Source: Zoroaster sp. YZ-2022
Lineage: Eukaryota > Echinodermata > Asteroidea > Forcipulatida > Zoroasteridae
Length of the DNA stretch: 64,000 nucleotides
Direction: 5' to 3'
Assembly: GCA_029582265.1 (NCBI GenBank)
Contig: CM055828.1
Span: forward strand, 16,007,430-16,071,429
The position numbers were made by a program, and so were the translations under genes. Below are positions 1 to 12,389 of this stretch, piece by piece (the first letter of the stretch is position 1; every line of letters starts with the position of its first letter). The notes beneath the pieces are model-generated. The model was given only the letters and a program-made list of their open reading frames with translations. It had not been told where the DNA came from and did no database searches.

Positions 1-180
1 CTACTATATCCCCACGGCCTTCCGACTCGGAGTCCTGGAGATCTCCTATATCTCACTCCAACCGCGTTTCTAGGAGACTGGATACGGGATCTTCTATATT
101 ACTATTCCCTCGCGCGTTCACTCGGTCGCTGCTCGGTCCAAGGGATCTCCTATATCTCACTCCAACCGCATTTTTCAAAA
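1..180. repeat. 146-bp minisatellite, partial
   Basis: Slightly more than one unit of a minisatellite of about 146 bp. It is recognisable by the phrases CCTATTCCCTCGCGCGTTCA and CACTCCAACCGCGTTT. The same unit occurs at 49831-50123 and 53612-53730, and in both duplicate regions it sits just upstream of the large segmental duplication. No coding function is seen. Confidence 0.8.
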
Positions 181-201
181 CAAGTATTTCAAAACAATAG
201 T

Positions 202-702
202 CACATCCCATATGTATTGACCGTCTCAAGTTAAATGCACCTTAGTCACATCCCATATGTATGGGAGTATCGAGGTGTTGGCGGTCTCAAGTTAAATGCA
301 CCTTAGTCACATCCCATATGTATGGGAGTATCGAGGTGTTGGCGGTCTCAAGTTAAATGCACCTTAGTCACATCCCATATGTATGGGAGTATCGAGGTGT
401 TGACGGTCTCAAGTTAAATGTACCTTAGTCACATCCCATATGTATGGGAGTATCGAGGTGTTGACGGTCTCAAGTTAAATGTACCTTAGTCACATCCCAT
501 AATGTATGGGAGTATCGAGGTGTTGACGGTCTCAAGTTAAATGTACCTTAGTCACATCCCATATGTATGGGAGTATCGAGGTGTTGACCGTCTCATGTTA
601 AATGCACCTTAGTCACATCCCATATGTATGGGAGTATCGAGGTGTTGGCCGTCTCAAGTTAAATGTACCTTAGTCACATCCCAAATGTACCTTAGTCACA
701 CG
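202..702. repeat. 61-bp tandem repeat, main block
   Basis: About eight head-to-tail copies of a 61-bp unit that starts CACATCCCATATGTATGGGA and ends near TGCACCTTAGT. Units differ by point changes (GGCGG/GACGG/GACCG, TGCACC/TGTACC). The paralogous place at 53749-53809 holds one unit, so the array expanded after the duplication. SINEs interrupt it, and further units follow at 966-1038 and 1494-1791. Confidence 0.92.
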
Positions 703-965
703 GGAGTGTCGTGGCCGAGCGGTCTAGCGCACCGAACTCAAGTTCTGGTGTTGCCAGCAGCAGGGTGTGAGTTCGAGCCCCGGTCGTGACACTTGTGTCC
801 TTGAGCAAGGTACTTAACCATAATTGCTTCATCCTTCGGATGGGACGTAAAGCCGTAGGTCCCGTGTGTTGTGTAATGCACGTAAAAAAGAATGCGCCTT
901 GAGCACCACTTAGTTGGCGGATACGTGCGCTATATAAGTCCACACATTATTATTATTATTATTAT
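703..965 (+). mobile_element. tRNA-Leu-derived SINE, body type A
   Basis: A tRNA-like head with an A box (TGGCCGAGCGGT, 712-723) and a B box (AGTTCGAGCCC, 770-780). The anticodon-like stretch ACTCAAGTTCTGG resembles tRNA-Leu(CAA). The central body begins TGTCCTTGAGCAAGGTACTT, similar to the conserved core of fish V-SINEs (recalled, not searched). The 3' tail GCGCTATATAAGTCCACACA runs into (ATT)n. It is inserted inside the 61-bp array. Transcription would be by Pol III, and mobility would rely on a partner LINE. Confidence 0.85.
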
Positions 966-1038
966 CCCATATGTATGGGAGTATTGAGGTGTTGACTGTC
1001 TCAAGTTAAATGTACCTTAGTCACATCCCATATGTATA
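966..1038. repeat. 61-bp tandem repeat, short block between SINEs
   Basis: One unit plus part of another, between a plus-strand SINE and a minus-strand SINE. This shows that the SINEs landed in an existing array. Confidence 0.85.
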
Positions 1039-1391
1039 ATAATAATAATAATGTATAGATTTATATAGCGCACGTATCCACCAACTAAGTGGCGCTCAAG
1101 GCGCATTATATTATTATCCCTGCTCATAAGGCTCATAAGGCTCATAAATCATTCCTGAAACCATCTCAGCTCCCTGGGGAGTATACAGCTCAATTGCTGC
1201 CATTTCTAGCGCATAGAGAGCAAACCATCTCTGCCTTCACAGGTACCCATTTAACCCCTGGGTGGAGAGAAGCAATTATGGTTAAGTGTCTTGCTCAAGG
1301 ACACAGATGTCACGGCCGGGGCTCGAACCCACACTCTGCTGCTGGCAACACCAGAACTTGAGTTCAGTGCGCTAGACCGCTCGGCCACGAC
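1039..1391 (-). mobile_element. tRNA-Leu-derived SINE, body type B
   Basis: Full-length minus-strand SINE. It has a (TAA)n tail at 1039-1052, the GCGC tail module, the type B body (ACTCCCCAGGGAGCTGAGAT on its sense strand) and a tRNA-Leu-like head near 1310-1391 with A and B boxes. Type B shares head, leader and tail with type A at 703-965 but has a longer middle. Confidence 0.85.
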
Positions 1392-1493
1392 AATCCACTT
1401 TACGTGCATTATACAACACACGGGACCTACGGCTTTACGTCCCATCCGAAGGACGAAGCAATTATGGTTAAGTACCTTGCTCAAGGATACAAG
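1392..1493 (-). mobile_element. SINE fragment, body type A
   Basis: Minus-strand body fragment (CGGATGGGACGTAAAGCCGT on its sense strand). It lies immediately upstream, in SINE orientation, of the head of the SINE at 1039-1391, so the two read as a head-to-tail chimera. The tRNA head and 3' tail of this piece are missing. Confidence 0.75.
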
Positions 1494-1791
1494 TGTATGT
1501 ATGGGAGTATCGAGGTGTTGACGGTCTCAAGTTAAATGCACCTTAGTCACATCCCATATGTATGGGAGTATCGAGGTGTTGACCGTCTCAAGTTAAATGT
1601 ACCTTAGTCACATCCCATATGTATGGGAGTATTGAGGTGTTGGCGGTCTCAAGTTAAATGTACCTTAGTCACATCCCATATGTATGGGAGTATCGAGGTG
1701 TTGGCCGTCTCAAGTTAAATGTACCTTAGTCACATCCCATATGTATGGGAGTATCGAGGTTTTGACGGTCTCAAGTTAAATGTACCTTTCA
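1494..1791. repeat. 61-bp tandem repeat, last block
   Basis: Nearly five further units of the 61-bp repeat, ending where single-copy-like sequence shared with 53805 onward begins (TTTCATAAGTCTCTTGACTA here; TTTTATAAGTCTCTTGACTA there). Confidence 0.9.
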
Positions 1792-2789
1792 TAAGTCTCT
1801 TGACTAGAGATAGTATTACTACAGAAGAGAAGCCACTAACGGAGCGCCAACCTGTAACCCTCTCTGGTAGTTGTTCACCAGGATGCAATGATAATTGGGG
1901 TATTTTGCACTGAAACTCATTGTTTTCTGAGTGCCTCCCAGATAAGGGACAGGCCATCAGCCTCAGATGATCCCTCAAGGGAAGGAGACAGGAAGTAGGT
2001 TTGGTTAAAAAGGAAAAATACGTGTGTACTTTAATACTAGCAATTTAAGCATTTTTGAAAACCTTGACTGCGTGTCACAAAGGCACAATTTGTATTCTAA
2101 ATGCATGGTTATGCTTATTTATGTGAGAAAAATAAACAAGCAAGCAAGCAAGCAAGCAAGCATTCATATGTGGACCATTCTAATGTTGCATTTAATTACA
2201 CAAAAGCTCAGTCAGTCTGGCGTGTTACATATGGAGACACTTGACAATTGAGGCAGGATGCAATTATATCAATATTAGATTTAAGAAACGTCTTTATATT
2301 CTTAAGAAACAACAACAACAAAACATTGGTGTTGAGTTTCCATTCTAAATCAACTCGAAAGTTTCGAGATCCACAGTATTTTTATGAACCTTGTAGGTAC
2401 GATACAGTTAACCAGATTCTACGATCCATGCACCAGGACCAGATTTCACTGGTTAATGAATTCACTATCTCCGATTTAGAGCCTCCAAATTGTTGTTAGT
2501 AAGCCATCCCAGCCTAGAGTCGAGACATCGGCTTCGGCTATGTAATTAGGCGTATGTCTATGCATTGGGGCAGCCGATAGTGGTAGGTTAATAATCAATC
2601 AACATAAATCTGGTGTGGCCTCTTTAGAAATTGGCCTCAACATTTCCATCGTTTTCCGGTAACGCTTTGTTTTCCTCTATTCTTCTTTTGTTTTCTATTG
2701 TTCATTTAAATATTGTACCATGAGGCAGTGCGAGTTCACAGGAAACCAATAGCCCAATAACATGAGTAAAATCTCGAATTTTCAAAAAT

Positions 2790-3260
2790 TTCCAATCAGT
2801 GAGTTTTGGGATTGTCGTGATAATCTTTCCAACTTATGAGGGCGGTTAAAGAAATTGTCATATAGACTGGATTCAAGTTAAAACTGAGAAAACAAATTTG
2901 CTGAGTTGGCGTTATAATTGATTTGTTGTTGTTTATTATAAACGCCAAATCTTTACAAAGGCTTGTTCTGGCTAGAACAATTTCAGCACATTCTTGGTAT
3001 GTTTGACGAACCAGTAGAGAGTCATCAATATAATCACATGACTCATGGCCCATTATTCTAAGTGAACTGACCAAGGGTTTCATCACTTTTGTAAACAATC
3101 AAGGGGTGCATGCCAAACCAAACGGCAGACAGGTCAACTCGTATACTTTATTTTGCCACATGAAGCGTAAACATTTCCGATGTTCTTTGGCAATACACAG
3201 ACGCATGCGTCATTTAGATCAATCGATACCATAAAACAGTCTAATTAACTGTATTGCGTC
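2790..3260 (-). pseudogene. DIRS-like reverse transcriptase relic, copy 1
   Basis: Minus-strand translation gives a run ending KVMKPLVSSLR followed by CDYIDDSLLV. The YIDD catalytic box is at 3021-3032. The next part, the NNNKSIITPTQQICFLSF region, matches the pattern of DIRS-group RTs (recalled family resemblance). Upstream (3110-3250), in another frame, are the SIDLNDA-type and CLPFGLAC-type motifs, so at least one frameshift breaks the domain. Neither the tyrosine recombinase nor RNase H is visible. Copy 2 at 54830-55320 has the same breaks, so the relic predates the duplication. A Ngaro- or PAT-type origin is not excluded. Confidence 0.72.
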
Positions 3261-5448
3261 CTGCCCATGTAAGTTGATAATGGGGCGAAAGGACCCATGA
3301 ATCTAAGAAAATTGTTCGAAATAAATTCGCAAATAAATTGGCAACTTTTTCTTGCGAACTCTATTCTACATGATTTGTGTATCATTGTAAATGATCTTAT
3401 ATTTGCACCTGCCTCGTAAATACGTAGAGTAACTGAGCTGAAATGTTATGCTATAATCAGTGTACAGTGTACATTATGATGCATTATTTACATCACAAAG
3501 AAATTCAATAGTTTCAAAATAGTAGACTCGCATACTTTATAGCCAAATGATTGACACCGTTCAACATTACCCTATGGAATTTACGAAAATGCTTTGTGTT
3601 ATAAATCCGCGCCATTTGGTTATAAAGGGTTTTTTCAACTTTTTTGAGCGATATAATCACATTGGTTTTCACTCAGACTGCCAGATTTTACTTGGCTGTA
3701 TTCGGTTGTCGCATTTCTGTCGACTTCTTTCTCTGTCAGCCTCTTGGGCGCGAGAAGTTTAAATGACTCTGTTGTCGATGCTGACCCGAACAGCTTGGCT
3801 TGGCACCCCGTCCTCGCTCCTGTTCGAAACCGAGGGGCCTAACTTGTATTAGTCTTTGTGTAACCAACATGGCTACTGAGTCCAATAGCTTTGTAATAAC
3901 AGCGTTTGGGTCATTTCTTATTACCTTTCATTATTATAGAGTTTTTAAGGGTCAGATGCATGACCCCTGTGTAATAACACATATAAATCATGTTGCTATA
4001 CAAGGCCTCAAAGTAAGAAATGTAAGGATGGTCTGTCAGATCAGAGAAAGACAGGGCTTTCTTCAGCACCGAATTAAAACTTATAGCGATTGAGCGGATA
4101 CTTGTTGCTTCCATCTTGTTTGTACTACTATAGACTAGTTCGTCTATACATTTCATTTTTCTTCTTTCATCGTCGTCGGTTCACATTGATTTCACTCAGG
4201 TTTTTGTGATTTTTATATATCGCCCTTTTGGTTGCTCGTCTTGGTAGTTTTTTGTTTTGTACTGTTAGCCATTATTGTGGTGTTTCGTGCTGGTGCATCT
4301 TGTCCATTGTTTGGCGTGTCATATTATAGTTTATTGACCGCGCGGCGCTTGTACTATGCATCATGTCATGTGGTTATTATGTACGCGCACAGTCAATACA
4401 GCATCATTTTAATGTTTTTAATGGTTACTGCGTACGCTGTTCATCGTCACTATACCAACTAACAATCACACCATCTTTTATTAACTTTGATTTAATTCTT
4501 GTTGAGGTTTCATTTACCAACGTTAACTGGTACCCACTCTTACACTGTTTTATTTTCTATATAAACTTCGTCAACATTTGTATTACGTTTACTAATAATA
4601 CAATTGTATCAATTTTGTTTCGTAACTCTTTTAATCAATATAAACATCAATTTTCTTTTTTCTTTTTTTTAACCCCATGTCATATATTTTTTATGTTATT
4701 CAAAAATAAATCCCTGCAACTTAAAAAAATATTGTATAGTATTATCATTTTCATTTTTTTTAACCTTCTTAATCGGATTTTAAAACTTCTTATAATAAAT
4801 CATACAACACATCTAGCATCTAATATTCATATCCACAACCCTCTATATATTTTTTTAGTATAAATTTTCTTCCTTTCGTGCCGAGTTTGACAAAGTCTGA
4901 ATCTTTATAATCAGTCGTCACTCTTATTCTACGCACTTCTTGGAATGGTTTTAATCCATTTGTCCACGGTGATAGAATTAATGTTTTTGCATATCGTGAG
5001 ATATGTTTAGGGCTAAATAAACCTTATGTTTATTTATAATCAAAACAATGGTAGATCAGAGGGCCAGCCCGTTAATACTTGGGTGTGGATTGCCAGACAA
5101 AGTGACCTCAAATTCCGAACCTCAAAATGACGGCAGTGCTTGCAAAATTGCATCCAATATGCAATGAAATCGGTAAACAAGAGTCATCAGACGGGCGGTC
5201 CCGCCAGCAGCCCTACAACACTGCTTTGAAACCAGAAAGTATTTTGTGGGGTCAGGCCGACCCTGTAGTTCATAGCAACAGCCCATTCCCGCCACGTTTG
5301 CTGCTATGGTTAGCAGGAGAGAACTCGCGTCAAGATAACCAAACAATAATCCCGGATGTTTTGAACGTTTGGTCTATTCCCTTGTTGACCCGAAAATAGG
5401 TCTGACATGTCTAATTCGCATAAGAGGCAAATCTCACCATCTATACTA

Positions 5449-5609
5449 TTACTATTATTTAATATTCTTATTATTAAATATTGTTATTTTTATAAATATT
5501 AATTGTTGTAACTATTGTACTTAGAAATTGTTTTGATGGATGCACCGATATTTACATACATCGTGTACCACTGTTTCAAAAGTGTAATTCCAAATAAATA
5601 AATAAATAA
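5449..5609 (+). mobile_element. 161-bp retroposed insert private to copy 1
   Basis: Absent from copy 2, where CTATACTAGTACATAGG is uninterrupted (about 57041-57057). The insert ends in (AATA)n and is flanked by ATACTA on both sides (5443-5448, 5610-5615). This is typical of a short, truncated LINE or SINE copy primed at its A-rich 3' end. Family not identified. Confidence 0.75.
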
Positions 5610-6254
5610 ATACTAGTACATAGGAGGAGCGTCGACATGACTGTCATGATGTAGTCTGCCATGGGGACCGCTACTCGAGACTGAGTCATCTGACATCAGA
5701 TAAACTGTCAGTATATTCCAACTGCCCAGAATCTAAACCGCCTTTAAAGACATATTTGACTTAAGGCTTTACAGGACAAAAAGTCTCAACAGATGCATAA
5801 TCAGGTGACACCGAAAGGTCTGTTTATGTGGACAATTGCCTCATCATCAGAGTAGAACTTAAAGGGGCAGCATCGTCACGATGGGAGCACAATTTCAACA
5901 AGGCATGGAATCGGTGTCCTAGTTTAAGGTGAACACATTGACTGAAAATTTACTGAAAATATACTGCTTCATTTATGTAGCAGCAAGGGTAATATGACCT
6001 TACAATGTATTATTTTCAGTCAATGAGTTAATCTAAAACTAGCACTCCAATTCCATGCCCTGTTTGATCATGATGATATTGTCCCTTTATCCTTCCGATT
6101 GGTTATAATAATAACACTTAGTAACAAAATAAACAAAATATTGTTTGATGTAATCCATTTATTATACTTAATTAATCAACAGAAAACATCTGGATAATTA
6201 ATACACTAAAAACAGTGGAATTATGAATGTAAAACAATAAAAGGAAATAACTAC

Positions 6255-6600
6255 AATTTTGAAATGCTCATGCTCTATCCCCTTCAATATTTGAAGAATA
6301 TCCTTGGCAGTTGTAAATTTGTATCTTAAAGAGATTTGCTTTTTTTAAAAAAGAAATCCATTTTTCAGAAACAACTCCAATAGTTAGGGAAATATCCTTG
6401 GCAGTTTCAAAAAAATAAGAGAAAAAAAACAGAAAAAAAAAACAGAAAAACAAATAAAACAAAACAAACAAACAAACAAACAAAAACATAATGGATGGTT
6501 TATGAGAAAGCAGAGATTTACCCACAAATGGGAAATATTCAAGGTGGAATAACTTTAAGACATAGTAACATGACAGATACTCTATAAATAGTGGTTAACA
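6255..6600. repeat. Dispersed ~0.22-kb repeat, diverged units
   Basis: Contains hallmark phrases of a family found throughout the window: AATATTTGAAGAATATCCTT, CCTTGGCAGTTT, CGCAAATGGGAAATATTC-like and ACTCTATAAA. Poly-A/T tracts and (CAAA)n lie inside. The paralogue is at 57530-57895. Confidence 0.7.
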
Positions 6601-8429
6601 TTGTGGATGCGGAAATAAAGAATGTTTCATAAAGAAAATGAGAACAAATATTTTGTTAAGACCATTCGCCCGTGTTTTGGGGTATTTTGACTTCAGTTTC
6701 CGAACATTGTCTTTTTTCTCTCTCTATGAAGAAGGTTACTTTATTGGTGCGAAACTCAAGTTTCATGACATCAAAATAAATGTTTACCACTTTTGTATTT
6801 TGGCTGCAGTTCAAACCTTTTTATTGATTTTATGATTTTTCATACCGGATGATGATTTTACTGGGTATACCATTGTTATTTTAGATTATTTATCTCATAA
6901 TGTGATTATCAGTTTTAGCAAATATGTATATATAATAATTATATGGTCGATACGACCCCAGAGATCTAAATGAGCCCCACATCCTACTCAAGGTTAACCA
7001 GACTGAAGTGGGATAGACGGGCCCGACTTCCAATACGGGGTCGATCAGATCCAAGTGGGGGTAAACAAACCCATACCATACTCGGTATCCTCTCGACCCC
7101 AATTCCCTTGGGTTGATCGAACCCCACTGGGCTAAGCAGTCCAAGGAGAAACATATATATTAGTTCCAAGTTCAACTATTCTTAAATATTATGTAGCCCA
7201 CTATCTGTCTTCTATAATATATATCCATGTGTTTAGAAAAAACAAAATACATAAACTTACAAGAATAGGCCTATTAAATTAATTTGCCACATTCCACCTT
7301 GACACATACAGTCTGAAAATAACTCCGTGGTACATCAGGACGTCATTTGCCTATACATATTGATAATGTGTACAGCACCTGCGGTTCTACTATACTCGAC
7401 ATTCAATCATATTAAAATTCTACATCCAATAAGATATGCGGAGTATTAATATAGAATGGATTTAATGTATAACCTCAGTCTCAATACAAGAAATGCAATT
7501 GGCAGTCACATTCCCGCCAAATAAGTTCCGACAACAGAGACTGTGTGCATTTTGCCAAATTGGCACGAAATCATTATCCGCAGGGGAGAGGTGCACTCTG
7601 AAATTGGTCAATCCGAGACCATTGAAACCAGTTGGTGGAGCGCGATGGTCTCAATCTAGGTTTGTGCACTGCGTAAACGCACATCTGATGAGAGGCAATT
7701 TAACCTTCACATTTAAATCCTGAAGCATGTTACTGAGCTCTGCCCAACTCTGCACGTTCCAGTAATCAACTAACGCTACAATATTCAACGGCTGTTTCGC
7801 CCATTGGACAACTGAATCCTCAATAATACAAACAGTACATCTAATTTAAAAGGCAAGGAATCTTGTTTCAGGCAAAACAGAACAAGTCTCTGGTTCCTCC
7901 AACCCACGCGTCAGAAATTGTATAGTTTTGTTTGAAACGATATCCAATAGCAGACAAAATTGGTGAATTAATTCTGCGGCCTCTATTAGCCACCATACTT
8001 TGTGTATGGGAAATTTGGTCTGGTTCCAATAACTGCGTATACATTTTATTTATTATTTATTTATTTTTTAATGTTGTTGTTGTTGCCTAAGGGTCAGAAG
8101 CATGACCCATTATGTAATAACATAATGCAAACTCTGTAAACGCGCACTCTGGTATGGGGCGAATGTAGGGACACAACGGCACCGGAACACCAGCGATCCA
8201 TACGCTGAATCTGTGCGTTCAAAGTCATCCAGGCCGCCCTTGTCCCCAAGTTTTTTGAGTAGTTTTTTGTTTACCTCGTACCCACTGTTCTCTCACCCTG
8301 GATCCAAATTGTTGGATACTGTGCAAAAGCAGTGATAGTCTGATAGCGGTACAAATAATATCGTGTGCTGCACAGGGAAGGCTGGGACTATAGGCCATCC
8401 AATTTATTTTATTATTATTTCAGTAAAAT

Positions 8430-8600
8430 AGCTATTAAATCCAAACATTGAAGAATATCATTGCCAATTTATAGTAATATTTCATACATGAGGTATTTTA
8501 GGAAAACAAATCGAGAGTCTCACATTCTAATCAAATCAGTAAATGGAAAATATTCACGCTGTTATGACGATAAGTCAAAATAAACGTGACATAAACTCTA
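8430..8600. repeat. Dispersed ~0.22-kb repeat, one unit
   Basis: Reads CATTGAAGAATATCATTGCC, then AGGTATTTTAGGAAAACAAA, then GTGACATAAACTCTA, in the same order as the units at 25345-26195. Paralogue at 60625-60800. Confidence 0.65.
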
Positions 8601-9700
8601 ACAAAAATGATAATAAACCTCGATTTCTTCTACAGCACCTTGCACTGAGGGATATACAATTTTTGCAGAATATTGTTTACAAAGAAAACAAAATGCTTAG
8701 ATTTTCAGGTTACCAGCCAAACGTCCACATAAAATGTATGCATTCCCGCTGGTAGTCTGTTTAAATTGCTTAGCAAAATTCTCTGCTTAGCAGCTTTATG
8801 AAATTAGTCCCTGACTTTACTTTATTAGAAAATGATTGATGACATAATTGTCACCATTCAGCATTTTGAAATATAAGCAAACATTTACTCCACTTTTTGA
8901 TTTATTTCAGAAATAAGATCCAATTCAAAGAACACTTGGTGGCGTACTCATTTCGTGTACAAATTATAAATGATTAAAATATCTTTTAAAAACATTTATT
9001 ATACAAACTAGTTATTATACAACAATTTGTTAATTTAAATAAAAATTGAAAGTAAAATTATTTAAATTCAATAATCTCTAAGAACTGCCCTAAAAATGTT
9101 AATGACACTTGAGAGTGGTTCTATTTTCTCATATGCATGTTATGTAATACATGTATATATAGGGAACACACACACGTAAACACTGTCAAACACGTGTCTA
9201 TCTTTCCAATTTGCGTGTGTGATGGAGCACTGGTTTTTTCTTTGCCACTGTTAACATCTAGTAAAAGGGTAAATAACATAATTTCATAATATATCAACGT
9301 CAAGATTGACGTACTCCATAATTCCTTTTCCTTAACTTCCACAAAAGGGAATTGTTTTTTGTATGGACAGTTATTTCAAGGACAAAATATGATGACAGAT
9401 ACATACCTGCAGTAGCGTCGGTATAAACTCTTCATTTGCAACAAAGTAGGTATTTTGGATTTAGGGGAAAGTTTGTTTGCTGTGTGGTCCCATAAGAAAA
9501 CGCTTAAAATTTCAAATGTGTCATTCTGCACAATGTCCTGTTAAGATATCCTTTACATACTATGCATAGGTATCATGATTACAAGAAAAACAAGTAGTTT
9601 TCGCCAAAAAAGTGAACATCGGTGGAATGGGGGGGGGGGGGGGTGGTGCGCACACTGACTTGATGAAGAAACATTTAGTTGCCTCGTTAGTCGCCTCTAT

Positions 9701-12385
9701 ATGTTTTTAGTGAGTTCCATTATTACTCGACATGGGGAGTTTGAAGGATGGGTTGTAAGATATGTATAGGGAGAGGATTAATTAATGTTTAGTGAGTTCC
9801 ATTATAACTCGACACGAGGAGTTGGAAGGATGAGTTGTAAGATATATAATGTTTAGTGAGTTCCATTATAATTCGACACGGGGAGTTTGAAGGATGGGCT
9901 GTAAGATATATATAGGGAGAGGATTAATTAATGTTTAGTGAGTTCCATTATTACTCGACATGGGGAGTTGGAAGGATGGGTTGTAAGATATATATAGGGA
10001 GAGGATTAATTAATGTTTAGTGAGTTCCATTATAACTCGACATGGGGAGTTGGAAGGATGGGTTGTAAGATATATAGGGAGAGGATTAATTAATGTTTAG
10101 TGAGTTCCATTATAACTCGACATGGGGAGTTGGAAGGATGGGTTGTAAGATATATATAGGGAGAGGATTAATTAATGTTTAGTGAGTTCCATTATTACTC
10201 GACATGGGGAGTTGGAAGGATGGATTGTAAGATATATATAGGGAGAGGATTAATTAATGTTTAGTGAGTTCCATTATTACACGACATGGGGAGTTTGAAG
10301 GATGGGTTGTAAGATATGTATAGGGAGAGGATTAATTAATGTTTAGTGAGTTCCATTATAACTCGACATGGGGAGTTGGAAGGATGGGTTGTATGATATA
10401 TATAGGGAGAGGATTAATTAATGTTTAGTGAGTTCCATTATTACTCGACATGGGGAGTTGGAAGGATGGGTTGTAAGATATATATAGGGAGAGGATTAAT
10501 TAATGTTTAGTGAGTTCCATTATAACTCGACATGGGGAGTTGGAAGGATGGGTTGTAAGATATATACAGGGAGAGGATTAATTAATGTTTAGTGAGTTCC
10601 ATTATAACTCGACATGGGGAGTTGGAAGGATGGGTTGTAAGATATATACAGGGAGAGGATTAATTAATGTTTAGTGAGTTCCATTATAACTCGACATGGG
10701 GAGTTGGAAGGATTGGTTGTAAGATATATATATAGGGAGAGGATTAATTAATGTTTAGTGAGTTCCATTATTACTCGACATGGGGAGTTGGAAGGATGGA
10801 TTGTAAGATATGTATAGGGAGAGGATTAATTAATGTTCAGTGAGTGTCATTATTACTCGACATGGGGAGTTAGAAGGATGGGTTGTAAGATATATATAGG
10901 GAGAGGATTAATTAATGTTTAGTGAGTTCCATTATTACTCGACATGGGGAGTTAGAAGGATGGGTTGTAAGATATATATAGGGAGAGGATTAATTAATGT
11001 TTAGTGAGTTCCATTATAACTCGACATGGGGAGTTGGAAGGATGGATTGTAAGATATATATAGGGAGAGGATTAATTAATGTTTAGTGAGTTCCATTATA
11101 ACTCGACATGGGGAGTTGGAAGGATGGGTTGTAAGATATATACAGGGAGAGGATTAATTAATGTTTAGTGAGTTCCATTATAACTCGACATGGGGAGTTG
11201 GAAGGATTGGTTGTAAGATATATATAGGGAGAGGATTAATTAATGTTTAGTGAGTTCCATTATTACTCGACATGGGGAGTTGGAAGGATGGATTGTAAGA
11301 TATATATAGGGAGAGGATTAATTAATGTTTAGTGAGTTCCATTATAACTCGACACGGGGAGTTGGAAGGATGGGTTGTAAGATATATATAGGGAGATGAT
11401 TAATTAATGTTTAGTGAGTTCCATTATAACTCGACATGGGGAGTTGGAAGGATGGGTTGTAAGATATATATAGGGAGAGGATTAATTAATGTTTAGTGAG
11501 TTCCATTATAACTCGACATGGGGAGTTTGAAGGATGGGTTGTAAGATATGTATAGGGAGAGGATTAATTAATGTTTAGTGAGTTCCATTATTACTCGACA
11601 TGGGGAGTTGGAAGGATGGGTTGTAAGATATATATAGGGAGAGGATTAATTAATGTTTAGTGAGTTCCATTATAACTCGACATGTGGAGTTGGAAGGATG
11701 GGTTGTAAGATATATATAGGGAGAGGATTAATTAATGTTTAGTGAGTTCCATTATAACTCGACATGGGGAGTTGGAAGGATGGGTTGTAAGATATATATA
11801 GGGAGAGGATTAATTAATGTTTAGTGAGTTCCATTATAACTCGACATGGGGAGTTGGAAGGATGGGTTGTAAGATATATATAGGGAGAGGATTAATTAAT
11901 GTTTAGTGAGTTCCATTATAACTCGACATGGGGAGTTGGAAGGATGGGTTGTAAGATATATATAGGGAGAGGATTAATTAATGTTTAGTGAGTTCCATTA
12001 TATCTCGACATGGGGAGTTGGAAGGATGGGTTGTAAGATATATATATAGGGAGAGGATTAATTAATGTTTATGAGTTCCATTATCACCCGACATGGGGAG
12101 TTGGAAGGATGGGTTGTAAGATATATATAGGGAGAGGATTAATTAATGTTTATGAGTTCCATTATCACCCGACATGGGGAGTTGGAAGGATGGGTTGTAA
12201 GATATATATAGGGAGAGGATTAATTAATGTTTATGAGTTCCATTATCACCCGACATGGGGAGTTGGAAGGATGGGTTGTAAGATATATATAGGGAGAGGA
12301 TTAATTAATGTTTAGTGAGTTCCATTATTACTCGACATGGGGAGTTGGAAGGATGGGTTGTAAGATATATATAGGGAGAGGAAAA
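9701..12385. repeat. 82-bp satellite array A
   Basis: About 33 tandem copies of an 82-bp unit starting TTTAGTGAGTTCCATTATAA and ending GGATTAATTAATG. Recurrent variants are ATTACTC/ATAACTC, GGGTTG/GGATTG and AGTTGG/AGTTTG. Units near 12060-12300 carry a 1-bp deletion (TTTATGAG) that makes them 81 bp. A G-homopolymer (9630-9643) and a degenerate lead-in precede the array. The same satellite follows duplication copy 2 at 61937. Confidence 0.97.
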
Positions 12386-12389
12386 GCAC

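Larger units (their letters stand above)
1792..9640. repeat. Large segmental duplication, copy 1
   Basis: This stretch aligns collinearly with 53805-61860, with scattered substitutions and indels. Differences: copy 1 lacks about 50 bp present near 55260-55310, about 75 bp near 58050-58125, a SINE (56051) and a solo LTR (58663). Copy 2 lacks the 161-bp insert at 5449 and about 180 bp matching 5660-5840. Apart from the DIRS-like relic and dispersed-repeat fragments, I see no gene here. Short ORFs are AT-rich and not preserved between copies. Confidence 0.93.

Noticed and set aside
712..790. Genuine tRNA-Leu gene
   Set aside because: It continues directly into the CCTTGAGCAAG body and (ATT)n tail common to four other copies.
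4363..4863. 166-codon ORF, phenylalanine- and isoleucine-rich
   Set aside because: AT-rich DNA gives such frames by chance. It has no motif and its counterpart region is not kept in copy 2.
12109..12315. ORF of perfect 27-residue repeats in the satellite
   Set aside because: It exists only because three to four units are 81 bp instead of 82 bp. The rest of the array shifts frame every unit, so coding is accidental.
9701..12385. CRISPR-like array
   Set aside because: Units are contiguous 82-bp satellites without unique spacers, in a eukaryotic context with no cas genes.
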